Assembly: GCF_900105685.1 (NCBI RefSeq)
Contig: NZ_LT629781.1
Location: forward strand, 3,100,001 to 3,164,000
Origin: Verrucomicrobium sp. GAS474
GTDB lineage: Bacteria > Verrucomicrobiota > Verrucomicrobiia > Methylacidiphilales > GAS474
DNA: 64,000 nucleotides
Reading direction: 5' to 3'
The position numbers and the translations under genes are program-made. The stretch's first letter is position 1. Each line of letters begins with the position of its first letter. Below the pieces are notes generated by a model that ran no database searches, had not been told where the DNA came from, and saw nothing but the letters and a program-made list of their open reading frames with translations. Positions 53,767 through 61,671 of this stretch are shown here, one piece after another.

Positions 53767-54078
53767 TTAGACCGTGATCGCGGTGACCTTGACGCGGCTC
53801 AGCTTCTGCCGATGGCCGACGGTGCGGTGATAGCCCTCGCGGCGACGATACTTGAAGGCGACAACCTTGTCGGCCTTCACTTCTTCGACGAGTTCGAGGG
53901 AAACGCTGGCCCCGGTGACAAGGGGGGTACCGATCTTGACGTCGGTGCCGTTGGCCACGAGGAGGACATCGTTGATGATGGCCTTGGAATCTTTACCTTC
54001 CAAGAGCTCGACATCAAGGATATCACCCACGGTGACCTTGTACTGCTTTCCGCCGGTGCGAATGACTGCGATAGACAT
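53767..54078 (-). CDS. rplU: 50S ribosomal protein L21
   Basis: 103-residue 23S rRNA-binding protein. IRTGGKQYKVTVGD at the N-terminus and FKYRRREGYHRTVGHRQKLS at the C-terminus are diagnostic. It is the first gene of the rplU-rpmA pair. GGA lies about 12 nt before the ATG. Confidence 0.98.
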   Translation of the reverse strand: MSIAVIRTGGKQYKVTVGDILDVELLEGKDSKAIINDVLLVANGTDVKIGTPLVTGASVSLELVEEVKADKVVAFKYRRREGYHRTVGHRQKLSRVKVTAITV

Positions 54079-54157
54079 ATTCTGTGTCCTGATAAAATTA
54101 GGAAGGTTGAGGATGCCAAAAGGCCCCCGGAATGCAACAAATTTGTTTCGTCCCCTT

Positions 54158-54190
54158 AAAAAACCGCCCTCCCCTCAGAGAAGGGCGCGG
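54158..54190 (-). terminator. intrinsic terminator after the small secreted-protein gene
   Basis: On the minus strand CGCCCTTCTC pairs with GGGGAGGGCG through two G-U pairs, followed by TTTTTT (54163-54158). It lies 9 bp past the stop of the 124-residue protein. Confidence 0.75.
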
Positions 54191-54198
54191 GGGAGAAA

Positions 54199-54573
54199 TT
54201 AAAACTCGATCGAGAAGAGGCTCAGGCCGCCCGTCGGCTTCTGCGCCGTATGGGTGACGGCCATGTTCGCCGGGCCGGTAGCGGAGGAGCTGAAGTAGCT
54301 CTTGCCGTAGCCCGCGTTCGCCGGAGCGAGCGGGGAAAGGAGGATCGGACCCTTCTTGTAAAGGTCGACGCCGAGGCCGCCGTAGGTGACGCCGGGCTGC
54401 TCGGCCTCCGTCTTGCCCTTGCGGAGGGAGGGACCGGCGGCGTTCTTCTTCGCGAGGGTGCCATTGCTGGTGCTGAAGCCGGGCGTGGTGTCGTCGGCGG
54501 CGTGGAGGGAGGAGATTCCCGCGCCCAGGGCGAGGAGACCGACGAGCAGGAGGGAGGAGGCCGACTTTTTCAT
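54199..54573 (-). CDS. small exported protein of unknown function
   Basis: 124-residue protein. A signal peptide (SSLLLVGLLALGAGISSLHA) is cleaved after Ala24 or nearby, leaving a mature part of about 100 residues rich in Gly, Ser and Pro. No family recognised. The ATG at 54571-54573 starts the signal peptide; a longer upstream frame adds an unlikely leader. It lies between clpX and rplU on the same strand and ends at its own terminator. Confidence 0.65.
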   Translation of the reverse strand: MKKSASSLLLVGLLALGAGISSLHAADDTTPGFSTSNGTLAKKNAAGPSLRKGKTEAEQPGVTYGGLGVDLYKKGPILLSPLAPANAGYGKSYFSSSATGPANMAVTHTAQKPTGGLSLFSIEF

Positions 54574-54637
54574 GACATTTCTAAAATAAACCACTTTCCC
54601 GGTTTTGGAAAGAGGCAAGGTTAAGTCGCTCGGAATG

Positions 54638-55942
54638 CTAGGCCGCTTCCTTGTCCTGCTTCCGCCGGATGAGGGGCGGCTTCCGCCCTTCGACGGCGGC
54701 GCGGTTGATCGTCACCTCGGCGATGTCGTCGCGGGAGGGGAGATCGTACATGAGGTCGAGCATCCGCTTTTCGAGGAGGGTCCGCAGGGCGCGGGCCCCG
54801 GTTCCCTTCTTGATCGCCTCCTCGGCGAGGGCGCGGAGGGCGTCCTTCGTGAAGGTCAGGGCGACGTTCTCCATCCCCATGAGCTTCTCGTACTGCTTCG
54901 TCAGGGCGTTCTTCGGGTCGGTGAGCACCTGGACGAGCTCGTCCTCGCTCAGCTCGGCCAGGGGGGCGCAGACGGGGAGGCGGCCGATGAATTCGGGAAT
55001 CAGGCCGTAGGAGATGAGGTCTTCGGGCTCGGTCTCGCGGAGGAGGCGGCTGGCGTTGAGCTCGTCGTGGGTGACGGGGCCGCCGACGCCGAAGCCGAGG
55101 CTCTTCCGCCCCATCCGCCGCTGGACGATCTGGGGCAGCCCGACGAAGGCGCCGCCGCAGATGAAGAGGATCTTCTCGGTGTTGATCTGGATGTATTCCT
55201 GCTGGGGATGCTTCCGGCCGCCCTGGGGGGGAACATTGCAGATGCTCCCCTCGAGGATTTTCAGCAGGGCCTGCTGGACGCCCTCGCCCGAGACGTCCCG
55301 GGTGATCGAGGCGCTGTCGCCGCGGCGGGCGATCTTGTCGATCTCGTCGATGTAGATGATGCCTCGCTCGGCCTTCTTCACGTCGTAATCGGCGGCCTGG
55401 AGGAGGCGGAGGACGATGGTCTCGACATCCTCGCCGACGTACCCGGCCTCGGTCAGGGTGGTGGCATCGGCGATGCAGAAGGGGACGTCGAGGAGCCGGG
55501 CCAGCGTCCGGGCGAGGAGGGTTTTTCCCGAACCGGTGGGGCCGATGAGGAGGATGTTGCTCTTGTCGATCTCGACCTCGTGGCCGGAGACGAAAGGAAT
55601 CGCGTCGCCCCCCTTCCCTTCGGCGGGGGCCTTGGTTTCGGAGGCGAGGAGCCGCTTGTAATGGTTGTGGACGGCGACGGAGAGGACCTTCTTCGCGTAG
55701 TCCTGCCCGATGACGTGCTCGTCGAGGGCGCGGCGGATCTCGAGGGGCTTCGGGACGCGGAGGGTCGAGGCGATGCCGTCCTTCCCCTGCCCTTCCTCGC
55801 GCAGTTCCTTGTCGAGGATGTTCTTGCAGACGACGATGCAGCTGTCGCAGATGTAGACGCCGGGACCGGCGATCAGCTTGCGGACCTCCGCATGGCTGCG
55901 GCCGCAGAAGGAACACATGGTCAGGTTCGTGGGCCGGGCCAT
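54638..55942 (-). CDS. clpX: ATP-dependent Clp protease ATP-binding subunit ClpX
   Basis: 434-residue AAA+ unfoldase that feeds substrates, including tmRNA-tagged proteins, to ClpP. The zinc domain has Cys10, Cys13, Cys32 and Cys35. Walker A is GPTGSGKT at 134-141, and Walker B is [10 protein letters not shown]. The sensor motif [12 protein letters not shown] and the IGF-like ClpP loop region are as expected. It follows clpP by 18 bp in the order tig-clpP-clpX. Confidence 0.97.
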   Translation of the reverse strand: MARPTNLTMCSFCGRSHAEVRKLIAGPGVYICDSCIVVCKNILDKELREEGQGKDGIASTLRVPKPLEIRRALDEHVIGQDYAKKVLSVAVHNHYKRLLASETKAPAEGKGGDAIPFVSGHEVEIDKSNILLIGPTGSGKTLLARTLARLLDVPFCIADATTLTEAGYVGEDVETIVLRLLQAADYDVKKAERGIIYIDEIDKIARRGDSASITRDVSGEGVQQALLKILEGSICNVPPQGGRKHPQQEYIQINTEKILFICGGAFVGLPQIVQRRMGRKSLGFGVGGPVTHDELNASRLLRETEPEDLISYGLIPEFIGRLPVCAPLAELSEDELVQVLTDPKNALTKQYEKLMGMENVALTFTKDALRALAEEAIKKGTGARALRTLLEKRMLDLMYDLPSRDDIAEVTINRAAVEGRKPPLIRRKQDKEAA

Positions 55943-55960
55943 AGCGTTCGTCTTCCGGCG

Positions 55961-56632
55961 TTATTTATCGACCGACGGGGGGACGAGGTCTTTCTTCGTC
56001 TTCACGACCTCGTCGATGAGGCCGTAGGTCTTGGCGTCCTCGGCCGACATGAAGAAGTCCCGGTCGGTGTCCTTCTCGACCCGCTCGAAGGGCTGGCCGG
56101 TGTGGGCGGCCAGGATCTCGTTGAGGGTCTTCTTGGTCCGGAGGATTTCCTTGGCCTGGATGCTGATGTCGGAGGCCTGCCCCTGGGCGCCGCCGAGAGG
56201 CTGGTGGATCATGATGCGGGCGTGGGGGAGGCCGAAACGCTTCCCCTTCGTCCCCGCCGCGAGGAGCACCGCGCCCATGCTGGCCGCCTGGCCGATGCAG
56301 TAGGTGCAGACGTCGCAGCTCATGAACTGCATCGTGTCGTAGATCGCGAGGCCCGCGGTGACGTAGCCGCCGGGGGAGTGGATGTAGATGTGGATGTCCT
56401 TCTTCGGGTCCTGCATCTGGAGGAAGAGGAGCTGCGCGATGATGACGTTGGCCACGTTGTCGTCGATCGGCGTGCCGATGAAGACGATCCGGTCCTTCAG
56501 CAGGCGGGAGTAGATGTCGTACCCCTGCTCCCCGCGGCCCGTCTGCTCGACGACCATGGGGACGACGGCGCCGTGCGAGGCGCCCCGGCCGTTCAAAGGC
56601 TGCAGAATCTGCGGAATCAGCGGGAAGCTCAT
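55961..56632 (-). CDS. clpP: ATP-dependent Clp protease proteolytic subunit
   Basis: 223-residue serine protease subunit of the 14-mer ClpP chamber. The catalytic triad is Ser118 in GQAASMGA, His143 in MIHQPLGG and Asp192 in DTDRDFF, with the same Ser-to-Asp spacing as in E. coli. The first 20-30 residues may be a propeptide. It lies 8 bp after tig. Confidence 0.97.
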   Translation of the reverse strand: MSFPLIPQILQPLNGRGASHGAVVPMVVEQTGRGEQGYDIYSRLLKDRIVFIGTPIDDNVANVIIAQLLFLQMQDPKKDIHIYIHSPGGYVTAGLAIYDTMQFMSCDVCTYCIGQAASMGAVLLAAGTKGKRFGLPHARIMIHQPLGGAQGQASDISIQAKEILRTKKTLNEILAAHTGQPFERVEKDTDRDFFMSAEDAKTYGLIDEVVKTKKDLVPPSVDK

Positions 56633-56640
56633 AAGTCCTA

Positions 56641-57939
56641 TCAGGCTACCACGTTTGCCTGTCCCAGCAAGAAGTCGATCACGTTCTGGGAGAGGAGGCG
56701 GCGCTGGACTTCGGCGAAGCCGCCCTTGTCGGAGAGCTCCTTGACGAACTTCTCGACCGGCTTGCCCGACTGGTAGGCGAGGTAGGTGACGTAGTTGGCG
56801 ACCTGGTCCTGGGTGACGGTAATCTTTTCCTCCTCGGCGATGCGGCGGAGGATGAACTGGAGCTTCACGGTCTCCTTCGCGCCCTTGGCGGCGTTGTCGA
56901 AGATTTCCTGCTTCTTCTCCTCCAGCACCTCGGCGGGGATGCCGCGGGACTGGTTCTCGGAGACGATGTCCTGGACGATGTCGCGGGTCTCGTCCTTCAC
57001 GACCGACTCGGGGAGCTCGAAGTCGACCGCGGCGATGAGGGCCTCGCCGATTTCCTTGCGCTGCTCGGCCTTCACTTCGCGTTCCTTCTCGTTCTTGAGC
57101 TCGGTGCGGAGCTTCGTCTCGAACTCGGCGGCGGGGACGCCGACGAGCTGCTGGGAGAGGGCGTCGGTGATTTCGGGGAGCTCGCGGACCTTGATCCCCT
57201 TCACCTCGACCTCGTAGACGGCGCTCTTGCCCTTCAGGGCGTCGATGATCGCGTCGTCGGGGATGGTGACGGTGATGGTCTTCTTGTCATTGATGTTCAG
57301 GCCGATCAGGGCGTCGGTGAAGCCGGGGACGAAGAAATCGGAACGGACGAGGAGCCACTGGTCGACGCCGCCGGAGAGCTGGCGGGCCTGGGGGGCGATT
57401 TCCTCGATGGCCTTGCCGTCGACGGTGCCCTTGTAGTCGAGGACGGCGATGTCCTCGGCCTGGATGGGCCGGGCGGGAGCGTCGACGAACTTGCCGTACT
57501 GGGAGAGGAGCCGCTCCTTCGCCTTGGTCACGTCGTCCTCGGTGATCTCGGTCGAGCGGCCCTTGACGGTGAGGCCCTTGTAGTTCGGGAGGGCGAATTC
57601 GGGGGCGACGTCGATGAGGGTGGAGAAGCTCAGGGAGAGGCCGGGCTGGTAGCTGACCGACTCGACGTCGGGGTAGCTGACGACGTTGAGGTTCCGCTTC
57701 TCGAACGCTTCGCGGTAGGCCTTCGGGACGAGGGTCCGCTGGAGCTCGCTCTCGATCTCCTTCTGGTACTTCTTGAGGATGACGCCCTTCGGGGCCTTGC
57801 CGGGGCGGAAGCCGGGGATGCGGGCGTGCTTCGAGTAATCGGCGGCGACTTTGTCGAACTCCTCGTTGACGCGGTCGGCGGGAACTTCGATGCGGAGGCG
57901 CTTGCGGCACGCCGAGATTTCTTCAATGGTAACGTTCAT
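56641..57939 (-). CDS. tig: trigger factor
   Basis: 432-residue ribosome-associated chaperone. The N-terminal ribosome-binding tail contains [13 protein letters not shown], the signature loop that contacts L23. The central FKBP-like domain (about 155-245) and long helical C-terminal arms follow. The last residues are LLGQANVVA. It heads the tig-clpP-clpX operon, linking folding at the ribosome with proteolysis. Confidence 0.96.
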   Translation of the reverse strand: MNVTIEEISACRKRLRIEVPADRVNEEFDKVAADYSKHARIPGFRPGKAPKGVILKKYQKEIESELQRTLVPKAYREAFEKRNLNVVSYPDVESVSYQPGLSLSFSTLIDVAPEFALPNYKGLTVKGRSTEITEDDVTKAKERLLSQYGKFVDAPARPIQAEDIAVLDYKGTVDGKAIEEIAPQARQLSGGVDQWLLVRSDFFVPGFTDALIGLNINDKKTITVTIPDDAIIDALKGKSAVYEVEVKGIKVRELPEITDALSQQLVGVPAAEFETKLRTELKNEKEREVKAEQRKEIGEALIAAVDFELPESVVKDETRDIVQDIVSENQSRGIPAEVLEEKKQEIFDNAAKGAKETVKLQFILRRIAEEEKITVTQDQVANYVTYLAYQSGKPVEKFVKELSDKGGFAEVQRRLLSQNVIDFLLGQANVVA

Positions 57940-58064
57940 AAGCAGTGGTTTAACAGTAAAATGGGGAGTGGGTTACTAAAGCGGCTCCCGGGGGCGGGGT
58001 CAAGCCCCGAGCGAACCCGAAGCGTGAGGATGGGGGCACGCTATGCCCCCCATTCCCTCCCTCT

Positions 58065-58670
58065 TTATTCGACCAGATCGTCGATCGAGTCGCTGATGCT
58101 GAGCTTGATCAGCACCCAGCCCTTGTCGTTCCCGGCCCGGTAATAGACGAAGCGCCACTTCAGCGGGTTGATCGCGAGGGAGCTGATGTAGGTCGTCGCG
58201 ACCAGGTGGGCGCCGATGATGCGGGTGTCGTAGACCTCGTAATCGCTCACCTTGCCGTAGAGCGTGAGGGCCTGCTGGATCTTGTCGACGTAGTAATTGA
58301 CGCTGTCTTCCTGGGCGGCGAGGCGGCTGCCCTGGAGGAGGAGACCGAAGCTCTTCTTCACGTCGCTCCGCATCAGCCCCTTGAAGAAGGTGTCGAGCGA
58401 TGCGGCGATTTCGGGCGGGGGCGGGACGGGATTCGGCGGGCGGGTGGCGGAATAGGGGCTGCGGGGCTGGACGTTGACGTTCGAGGGGGCCGTCTGGGGG
58501 ATCGCCGGCCCGAGGTCGGTCGACTTCATCGGCCCGGCCGAGGGGACCTGCAACTCGGTCTGCGGCGGCGCGGCCTGATTCTGTGCCTGGGCCTGAGCCT
58601 CGATTGCCATGCCGCCCAGGGCGAGCGCCAGCCAGCCCGCCGCCAGGAAACGAACGCCGCGCTTACTCAT
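58065..58670 (-). CDS. exported protein of unknown function
   Basis: 201-residue protein. A signal peptide (residues 1-26, FLAAGWLALALGGMAIEAQA) precedes a Gln/Pro-rich linker (about 30-85) and a folded C-terminal domain of about 115 residues (SLDTFFKGLMRSDVKKSFG to the end). This may be NTF2-like, though I cannot confirm a family. The ATG overlaps the upstream stop by 8 bp (ATGAGTAA), so translation is coupled. A longer upstream start would overlap the MBL gene further. Confidence 0.62.
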   Translation of the reverse strand: MSKRGVRFLAAGWLALALGGMAIEAQAQAQNQAAPPQTELQVPSAGPMKSTDLGPAIPQTAPSNVNVQPRSPYSATRPPNPVPPPPEIAASLDTFFKGLMRSDVKKSFGLLLQGSRLAAQEDSVNYYVDKIQQALTLYGKVSDYEVYDTRIIGAHLVATTYISSLAINPLKWRFVYYRAGNDKGWVLIKLSISDSIDDLVE

Positions 58671-59286
58671 TGAGGAGAAGCCGAAGCCGCTCTTTTGCCT
58701 GAATCCGGAGAGGAGTGCCATGGGCAAAGGTGATAAGGGAGAAATCGAGACGGAGCAATTGTTTTAGCGAGGCACGGCTCGCCTTCTCGTTGAGGCAGTA
58801 CTTTTTCGGCAGGAGGGCGAGGCCCGTTTCCTCCAGGTTGATGACGGCGTCGCCGAGGAAGAGGACTCCCCCGTCGTCGGGCGCATGAAAGGCCGTCTCC
58901 CCCGCCCCGCCTCCGGGAATCGGGATCGCGAGGAGGCCCCCGACCGCTTCCTCCCCGGCGAAGGGATGGTCGACGACGATACCGAGTTCCTCGACCGCGT
59001 CGGCATGGGCGTGGATGGGAATGCCGAAGCGGCGGCGGAAGCCTTCGGCGGCACGGGCATGGTTCCCGTTCGTCAACACGACAGCGAAGGTGGGGTGGCC
59101 GCCCAGCGCGGCTTCGAGTTCCTCCCCGTCGGCCTCGATCGGGTCGATGAAGAGCCAGCCCTTCTCCCCCAGCCACGCCTTCGCGCAGAGGACCGCCTTG
59201 CACGCCGGATCGTAGGCGCTCCAGAAGAGCAGGCGCGGGGTGACTTGCTCGACCGACTCCGCCCTAACTTCTTTGACCTTCTTCAT
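58663..59286 (-). CDS. metallo-beta-lactamase-fold protein with a degenerate metal motif
   Basis: 207-residue protein. The MBL fold is indicated by GWLFIDPIEADG, GETAFHAP (His134), LFLGDAVINL (Asp146) and LITFAHGTPL (His189). The usual THxHxDH motif is replaced by TNGNHAR at 72-78, as in MBL subfamilies whose role is unclear. It may bind one metal or none. Its start overlaps the upstream gene by 23 bp and its stop overlaps the downstream gene by 8 bp, so it is firmly inside the gcvP-led operon. Confidence 0.78.
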   Translation of the reverse strand: MKKVKEVRAESVEQVTPRLLFWSAYDPACKAVLCAKAWLGEKGWLFIDPIEADGEELEAALGGHPTFAVVLTNGNHARAAEGFRRRFGIPIHAHADAVEELGIVVDHPFAGEEAVGGLLAIPIPGGGAGETAFHAPDDGGVLFLGDAVINLEETGLALLPKKYCLNEKASRASLKQLLRLDFSLITFAHGTPLRIQAKERLRLLLNE

Positions 59287-60346
59287 CGATGATTTCCTTC
59301 ACCATGCTCTCGATTTCCCCGGACGTTTCCAATCCCGAAAAACGGAGCGGCCCCCGGCCCGGCATTCCGATCTCCAGCAGGGAACCAGCCCCCGACGCCT
59401 TCGACCCTGCCTGGGCGAGCAGGCGGCGAGCGTAATCGGCCCGGATCGCCGCTGCCGTCGCTGCGGCGGCGAGGCCCGCCTCTCCCATCAGCCGCAGCCC
59501 GGCGTCGATCCGCAGCAGCAGGTCGGGGCGATTGGTCCACTCCTCGTCGGCATCGGGGCGGAGCCACGCGGAGAAACTCCGGTCGAAGGCGGGGAGATAC
59601 CATTCGCCATCGCCCTCCAGGAAGAAGGAGAAATCGAAGAAGGCGAGGTCGAAGCCGAGCCGGGCCGGATTCAACCCCGCCCCGATCGAACGGATGTCGA
59701 CCGGGCCGACCCCGGCGAGGGAGCCGACGTGATGGGCCGACTCGACGATCTCCCCCACGGCCCGCGCGCCTCCGGCGAGCAACTCCGCCTCGATGGCCGC
59801 CGGGGTCAGGAGGTAAAGGCGGGCCGGGGAGAACGCGAGCGGGTTCCGCAGGGGAACCGCGTCGGGCGGGACAGTGCGGGCGGCGATCTCCGCCTCGGTC
59901 GCCACTAGGACGATTCCCTCGGCCTCGATCAGGTACTTTTCCCGCGTCCAGGCGCGGAGGAGCGCCTCGGCCTGGTCGAGGACGCCGTCGTAGGAAGCCG
60001 TGGGCGAACCGAGGGAACCGTAGGAAAGCCGCTCCCGCAGCCATTCCCGCACAGAGAAGAGCCACTCCCGTTCCCCTTCCCTTCCCTGCGCCGATTGGAA
60101 GGGATGGAGCCGGAGCAGCGGCGCGACGGCGGGATCGAGGAGGATCTGGCGAAAGGGCGAGGAGGAGACCGCCGCCGAGAGCGGGACCGAGCCCTCCCCC
60201 CGGGCCGCGTCTCCCTCGGGAAAGGCGAGCGGACGGACCCGGCGGTAGTCGGAGGAGAGCATCCCCTCGGCCAGCTCCCCGCCGCCGAAGGGCGGTTGAA
60301 AGGGGGTGTCGGAGAAAAAGGCGGCGAGGGAGGAGGCCCGAGTCAT
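59264..60346 (-). CDS. protein of unknown function in the gcvP operon
   Basis: 360-residue protein without signal peptide, membrane helix or motif I recognise. The most distinctive segments are SSDYRRVRPLAFPEGDAARG, GAGLNPARLGFDLAFFDFSF and EWTNRPDLLLRIDAGLRLMG. Residues 130-185 have an alternating hydrophobic pattern like a beta-rich fold. Its start overlaps the GcvPA-like gene by 4 bp (ATGA) and its end overlaps the MBL gene by 23 bp. Conserved context would be the best clue to its role. Confidence 0.6.
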   Translation of the reverse strand: MTRASSLAAFFSDTPFQPPFGGGELAEGMLSSDYRRVRPLAFPEGDAARGEGSVPLSAAVSSSPFRQILLDPAVAPLLRLHPFQSAQGREGEREWLFSVREWLRERLSYGSLGSPTASYDGVLDQAEALLRAWTREKYLIEAEGIVLVATEAEIAARTVPPDAVPLRNPLAFSPARLYLLTPAAIEAELLAGGARAVGEIVESAHHVGSLAGVGPVDIRSIGAGLNPARLGFDLAFFDFSFFLEGDGEWYLPAFDRSFSAWLRPDADEEWTNRPDLLLRIDAGLRLMGEAGLAAAATAAAIRADYARRLLAQAGSKASGAGSLLEIGMPGRGPLRFSGLETSGEIESMVKEIIDEEGQRS

Positions 60347-61665
60347 AGATCGGCCCCCAGAATCCGACCGGCGTTGCGGTCCCGGAGTTGCTTGAGGGCT
60401 TTGAGGAAGTATTCCATCTCACGCAACGTCCGCCGCTCGGTGACCGAGACGAGGAGGCCGCTCGGCTTGCTCTCCGGTATCGCCTGTGTGGCACTTGGAA
60501 GCCGGACGGGGAGCCCGGCGCAAATCCCTTGCTCTTCCAACTCGGCGACGATCTCCTCGGCAGGGAGCGGCGTCTGGAAGACGAATTCGTTGAAGAAAGG
60601 GACCTTCGCCGGGAAGGCGGGGTGGAAACCGGTGATCTGCGAAAGGGCCGAGTGCAGGAAGCGGGCGTACTGGAGCCGGAGCCCGGCCAGCGTCGCCAGC
60701 CCTTCCCCGCCGAGTCCTTCGAGAAAGGCCGCCGCCTCGCCCGCCTGTCCCCCGGAGCGGGCGGGGAAGCCCCCACCAAGGTGGCGATCCATTTCGGAAC
60801 GGTCGAGGTAGGCCTTCTGGTATTCCCCCGCCGCAACGAACCAGCCATCCCCCACCCCGCGCCGGGAGAGGCCGACGGAATGCAGGGAACCGCAACAGAA
60901 ATTGGCCGCGACCTCGCCCGGTGTCCGCAGGAGGGCGAGGCTGAGGGGGTCGACCAGGGGGATGAAGAGGGCCCCCCGGTGGTGGACGATCTGGCCGATC
61001 TCGCTCATCGGCTCAAGGCAGCCGAGGGCGTTCGGCGAGGCGACGAGGACGGCGGCGATCCCGTTCGACGTCGACGCCGCCGTCGGCGGGGCGGAGAAAT
61101 GGGCGAGGAGTTCCGAGGCCGAGACGACGCCGTCTTCCCAGCCGAGAGTGCGGCAGCGGAAGCCGAAGCGGTCAAGCTGCCGCCGGAGCGGCTTGTCGAA
61201 GGTGAGCGGGAGGGTCCCGGCGAGGAGGATTTCCCGGCACCCGGGCCGCGCCTCGGCGATGAGGTGGACGAGGGTCGAGGCGGCATCCCGGGCCGTCAGC
61301 ACCGCGGGAAGGACGGCGGCCATCCCCGTCAACGCGGCGAGGTGGCGGGCCAGCCGTTCCCCCCAGGCGTCGGGATTCCGGCGGGCGGCGAGGGAGGCCG
61401 TCTCCATCGCCCCGGCGAGGGAAGAGGGAACGAAGCAGGAGCCGAATCCGGCCCCGAGGAACGAGATCTGCCCCTCAACCGGGGAGACCGCCGCCCCGTA
61501 TTGGGAAAGGCGGCGGCGGTAGGTCTGCTCCGGGATCGGGAGTCCCCTCCCCTCCTTCGGGGAGGGATCGGGAAGCGGCAACCCCCGCGCCGCGAAAATC
61601 TCCGCCGCATCGGAACGCCCGGCCTTCGCCAGGATTTCCGCGTCGATGCGGCGGAGGTGGTTCAT
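60343..61665 (-). CDS. degenerate glycine decarboxylase subunit 1-like protein (GcvPA-like)
   Basis: 440-residue protein aligning with the N-terminal half of glycine decarboxylase. The start resembles P-protein subunit 1, with FLGAGFGSCFVPSSL in place of FLGAGAYDHYIP. The conserved TPYQ-E-SQG block is missing. GEVAANFCCGSLHSVGL, FFNEFVFQTPLP and GLLVSVTERRTLREMEYFLK keep the family pattern. It has no PLP-binding lysine, which lies in the other half. It stands 6 bp after a complete gcvP, so it is probably not the active subunit and may be a partner or regulator. Confidence 0.7.
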   Translation of the reverse strand: MNHLRRIDAEILAKAGRSDAAEIFAARGLPLPDPSPKEGRGLPIPEQTYRRRLSQYGAAVSPVEGQISFLGAGFGSCFVPSSLAGAMETASLAARRNPDAWGERLARHLAALTGMAAVLPAVLTARDAASTLVHLIAEARPGCREILLAGTLPLTFDKPLRRQLDRFGFRCRTLGWEDGVVSASELLAHFSAPPTAASTSNGIAAVLVASPNALGCLEPMSEIGQIVHHRGALFIPLVDPLSLALLRTPGEVAANFCCGSLHSVGLSRRGVGDGWFVAAGEYQKAYLDRSEMDRHLGGGFPARSGGQAGEAAAFLEGLGGEGLATLAGLRLQYARFLHSALSQITGFHPAFPAKVPFFNEFVFQTPLPAEEIVAELEEQGICAGLPVRLPSATQAIPESKPSGLLVSVTERRTLREMEYFLKALKQLRDRNAGRILGADL

Positions 61666-61671
61666 AAAAGT

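Noticed and set aside
57950-58064. GC-rich hairpin after the 201-residue exported-protein gene as a terminator
   Set aside because: The stem has a bulge and no T-run follows on the minus strand, so I do not call it an intrinsic terminator.
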